The notes under the pieces: model-generated
Database searches by the model: none
Seen by the model: the letters and a program-made list of their open reading frames with translations, nothing else
What the model was told of the DNA's origin: nothing
Assembly: GCA_002167265.1 (NCBI GenBank)
Contig: NHDJ01000130.1
Location: forward strand, 5,914 to 13,398
Source: Verrucomicrobia bacterium TMED56
Lineage (GTDB): Bacteria; Verrucomicrobiota; Verrucomicrobiia; Opitutales; Seribacteraceae
Direction of reading: 5' to 3'
Length of the DNA: 7,485 bases
Program-made: the position numbers and the translations under genes
Shown here: positions 5,253 to 7,485 of the stretch, piece by piece
Layout of the letters: each line of letters starts with the position of its first letter
Numbering within the stretch: the stretch's first letter is position 1

Positions 5253-7388
5253 ATGGCATTACAAAAAGTACAGTTCTTACCTGGATTCAATAAACAAATT
5301 ACGGATACTCAAGCTGAAGGCCAATGGGTAGATGGCGATAACGTTAGATTTAGATATGGCACACCTGAAAAAATAGGTGGTTGGCAACAATTGGGTAATA
5401 ATAAATTAACAGGTGCAGCTAGAGCCATGCATCATATCGTAAATAGAAGCGGTCAAAAGTTTTCAATTATAGGTACAAACAGAGTTTTATACGCTTACTC
5501 AGGAGGTGTATTCTACGACATACATCCTATTAGAGCTACAGCCACACTTACCAGCGCATTCACTACAACCAATGGATCAGCTGTAGTTACTATAACTTTT
5601 TCTTCTGGTCATAGTCTTGCACCTGGAGACATAATATTGTTAGATAACTTTAGCACTATTACAGGATCTAATTTTGGTGCATCTGATTTTGACGACAAAA
5701 AATTTATGGTGACATCTACACCAACAAACTTAACAATAACAATTACAATGCCCTCAAATGAAACGGGATCAGGTGCTACAACATCAGGTGGTATTAGAGT
5801 TCAATCTTACTATTCAGTTGGACCGGCAGAACAGCTACCAGGTTTTGGTTGGGGTCTAGCTTCTTTTGGTGGTACAGTTGCTAATGCACTTACAACAACT
5901 TTGAACGGAGCAATCGATGCTTCTACAACAACCATTGTTTTAACAAGCGTTGTTAACTTTCCGTCAACAGGTACAAACCACATACAAATAGATTCAGAAG
6001 AAATATCTTATACTGGAATCTCAGGTAACACATTAACAGGCGTGACTCGAGCAGCGAGAGGCACAACAGCAGCATCTCATTCTGATGGTGCAACGATTAC
6101 AAACACATCTGACTTCGTAGCGTGGGGCGAAGCAGCATCAGGAGATCTAGTAATTGATCCAGGTCTTTGGTCGATAGATAACTTTGGTGGTAAAATTATA
6201 GCACTGATACATAACGGACAAGTTTTTGAATGGGATTCAAATGCAGCGAATGCAACAACAACGAGAGCCACAATTATATCGGGCGCTCCAACTGCATCAA
6301 GAGATATGATTGTATCTACACCAGATAGACACTTAGTATTTTTTGGAACAGAAACTACGATAGGAACACCAAGCACACAAGATGAAATGTTTATAAGATT
6401 CTCTAACCAAGAGGATATTAACACCTACACACCTACAGCTACTAATACTGCTGGTACACAGAGACTGGCTGACGGATCTAGAATTATGGGAGCCGTTAGA
6501 GGTCGTGATGCAATTTACGTTTGGACTGACACTGCTTTATTTACACAAAGATTTATTGGACCACCTTTTACATTTGGTTTTGCACAGGTAGGTACAAACT
6601 GTGGACTAATAGGACAGAACGCTGCTGTAGAAGTAGATGGTGCTGCTTACTGGTTTTCAGAAAATGGTTTCTTTAAATATGCAGGTGCCCTACAATCATT
6701 ACCATGTTTAGTAGAGGACTTTGTTTACAATGATTTAAATACTACAGCTAATCAACTTATTAACGCAGGGTTAAATAACTTGTTTGGTGAAATTAATTGG
6801 TTCTACTCTTCTTCTGGTGCAACAGTTATTGATAGATGTGTAACTTATAATTATGTTGAGTCCACACCTCAAAGACCTGTTTGGACTACGAGCACATTAG
6901 ATAGAACAACATGGCAAGACTCCGCTGTATTTGGTAAACCACATGCTACAGATTATGATGCTGGTTCTAACAACTCTTATGATGTTGTTGGCAATACAGA
7001 TGGATGCACAATCTATTACGAGCATGAGACTGGCACAGATCAAGTTACTACTACAGCTACAACAGCAATAACTTCTAATATAGAGTCTGGAGACTTTGAT
7101 ATTAGTCAAGGAGGTGATGGTGAGTTCTTTGCAAAGATTAGAAGATTTATACCAGACTTTGTATCTCAAACTGGCAATACACAAATTACATTACAATTAA
7201 GAAACTATTCTAATGACGCACAAGCAAGTTCTGCTCTTGGACCTTTTACGATTAGTTCTTCAACAACCAAAGTTGACACTAGAGCTAGAGCCAGAGCTGT
7301 GTCTTTAAAAGTAGCAAATACAGCTTCACAACAGAATTGGAAACTTGGTGGATTTAGATTAGATATACAACCAGATGGTAGAAGATAA
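5253..7388 (+). CDS. Phage virion protein, P22 gp10-like DNA-stabilization/tail type
   Basis: A 711-residue protein without signal peptide or membrane segment, rich in Gly, Thr, Ser and Asn as expected for a beta-structured virion protein. The N-terminus (10-44: P-G-F...G-D-N-V-R-F-R-Y-G...G-G-W) is the entry motif of proteins that I recall from many marine phages and that resemble P22 gp10-like head-tail stabilization proteins. Residues about 95-180 form a Thr/Val-rich module with H120-S-L-A-P-G-D. Residues about 210-285 form a second, ending in L261-T-G-V-T-R...G-T-T-A-A-S-H-S-D-G-A, a motif frequent in phage structural proteins. The remainder (about 300-711) has repeated W/F/G strands suggesting a propeller (L-W-S-I-D-N-F-G-G; Y-W-F-S-E-N-G-F-F), and ends in Q-P-D-G-R-R. 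It would act at the portal/tail junction or tail. Family placement rests on memory of motifs; exact structural role is inferred. G+C is higher than in the enzyme genes. Confidence 0.8.
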   Translation: MALQKVQFLPGFNKQITDTQAEGQWVDGDNVRFRYGTPEKIGGWQQLGNNKLTGAARAMHHIVNRSGQKFSIIGTNRVLYAYSGGVFYDIHPIRATATLTSAFTTTNGSAVVTITFSSGHSLAPGDIILLDNFSTITGSNFGASDFDDKKFMVTSTPTNLTITITMPSNETGSGATTSGGIRVQSYYSVGPAEQLPGFGWGLASFGGTVANALTTTLNGAIDASTTTIVLTSVVNFPSTGTNHIQIDSEEISYTGISGNTLTGVTRAARGTTAASHSDGATITNTSDFVAWGEAASGDLVIDPGLWSIDNFGGKIIALIHNGQVFEWDSNAANATTTRATIISGAPTASRDMIVSTPDRHLVFFGTETTIGTPSTQDEMFIRFSNQEDINTYTPTATNTAGTQRLADGSRIMGAVRGRDAIYVWTDTALFTQRFIGPPFTFGFAQVGTNCGLIGQNAAVEVDGAAYWFSENGFFKYAGALQSLPCLVEDFVYNDLNTTANQLINAGLNNLFGEINWFYSSSGATVIDRCVTYNYVESTPQRPVWTTSTLDRTTWQDSAVFGKPHATDYDAGSNNSYDVVGNTDGCTIYYEHETGTDQVTTTATTAITSNIESGDFDISQGGDGEFFAKIRRFIPDFVSQTGNTQITLQLRNYSNDAQASSALGPFTISSSTTKVDTRARARAVSLKVANTASQQNWKLGGFRLDIQPDGRR

Positions 7389-7485
7389 TGGCAAAGATAG
7401 TACAAATATTAACACGACCTGCTAGAGAATATAGTCAAGATGTTGCTGATGCTCAGGTGAGAGATCTTGATAGTATAATACAAAA
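7388..7485 (+). CDS. Start of a small phage protein of unknown function, 3'-truncated by the window edge
   Basis: An ATG overlaps the preceding stop by one base (TAATG). The frame stays open for 32 codons to the window end and begins M-A-K-I-V-Q-I-L-T-R-P-A-R-E-Y, followed by an acidic, Gln-rich probable helix. A short protein with this type of N-terminus often follows the structural protein in marine phage genomes, as far as I recall; no function is known to me. The TAATG coupling suggests co-expression with the virion protein. Confidence 0.65.
   Translation, partial: MAKIVQILTRPAREYSQDVADAQVRDLDSIIQ

Noticed and set aside
7281..7298. Three near-identical hexamers (AGAGCT/AGAGCC/AGAGCT) as a functional repeat
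   Set aside because: They encode Arg-Ala repeats (R-A-R-A-R-A) in the structural protein; too short to suggest more.
6077..7405. Three reverse-strand reading frames opposite the structural gene
   Set aside because: No motifs, no ribosome-binding sites, and the forward frame is continuous and family-consistent.

Overview
This window reads as a stretch of a tailed phage genome, most likely a marine one. The evidence is a tightly packed, single-strand, AT-rich gene array with overlapping starts and stops. It ends in a large virion-type protein (5253-7388) that I recognise from memory as a family common in marine metagenomic phages, followed by the start of a small gene often found beside it. 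No tRNA, rRNA, CRISPR array, integrase or insertion sequence is visible. A host such as SAR11 or a marine picocyanobacterium is plausible from base composition and gene content, but this is inference.

Bases 1-5214 form an uninterrupted run of seven enzyme genes on the + strand: 2OG-Fe(II) oxygenase (5'-truncated), sulfotransferase, 2OG-Fe(II) oxygenase, flavin-dependent (tryptophan-type) halogenase, 2OG-Fe(II) oxygenase, a second and shorter flavin-dependent halogenase, and 2OG-Fe(II) oxygenase. Six of the seven junctions or starts can be examined; all overlap or are separated by at most 2 bases, so the block is almost certainly one translationally coupled operon. Catalytic residues are intact in most of these enzymes, so this looks like a working tailoring pathway (hydroxylation, halogenation, sulfation) and not decayed cargo.

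A 38-base gap (5215-5252) separates the enzyme block from the structural gene. It contains a strong Shine-Dalgarno sequence and a weak AT-rich promoter-like element. Base composition also changes here: the enzyme genes are strikingly AT-rich and the structural gene is visibly richer in G+C. The structural protein looks like a head-tail/tail protein of the P22 gp10-like 'packaged DNA stabilization' type, with two beta-rich insert modules. The next gene starts at the TAATG overlap and runs off the window.

How the genes work together is unknown. All cofactors (FADH2, 2-oxoglutarate, Fe(II), O2, halide, PAPS) would come from the host cell; no flavin reductase, PAPS synthase or scaffold-forming enzyme is encoded here. 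Two readings are open: the enzymes jointly modify a small molecule or host metabolite during infection, or they modify protein side chains or surface glycans, possibly of the virion itself, given that they lie directly beside a structural gene.
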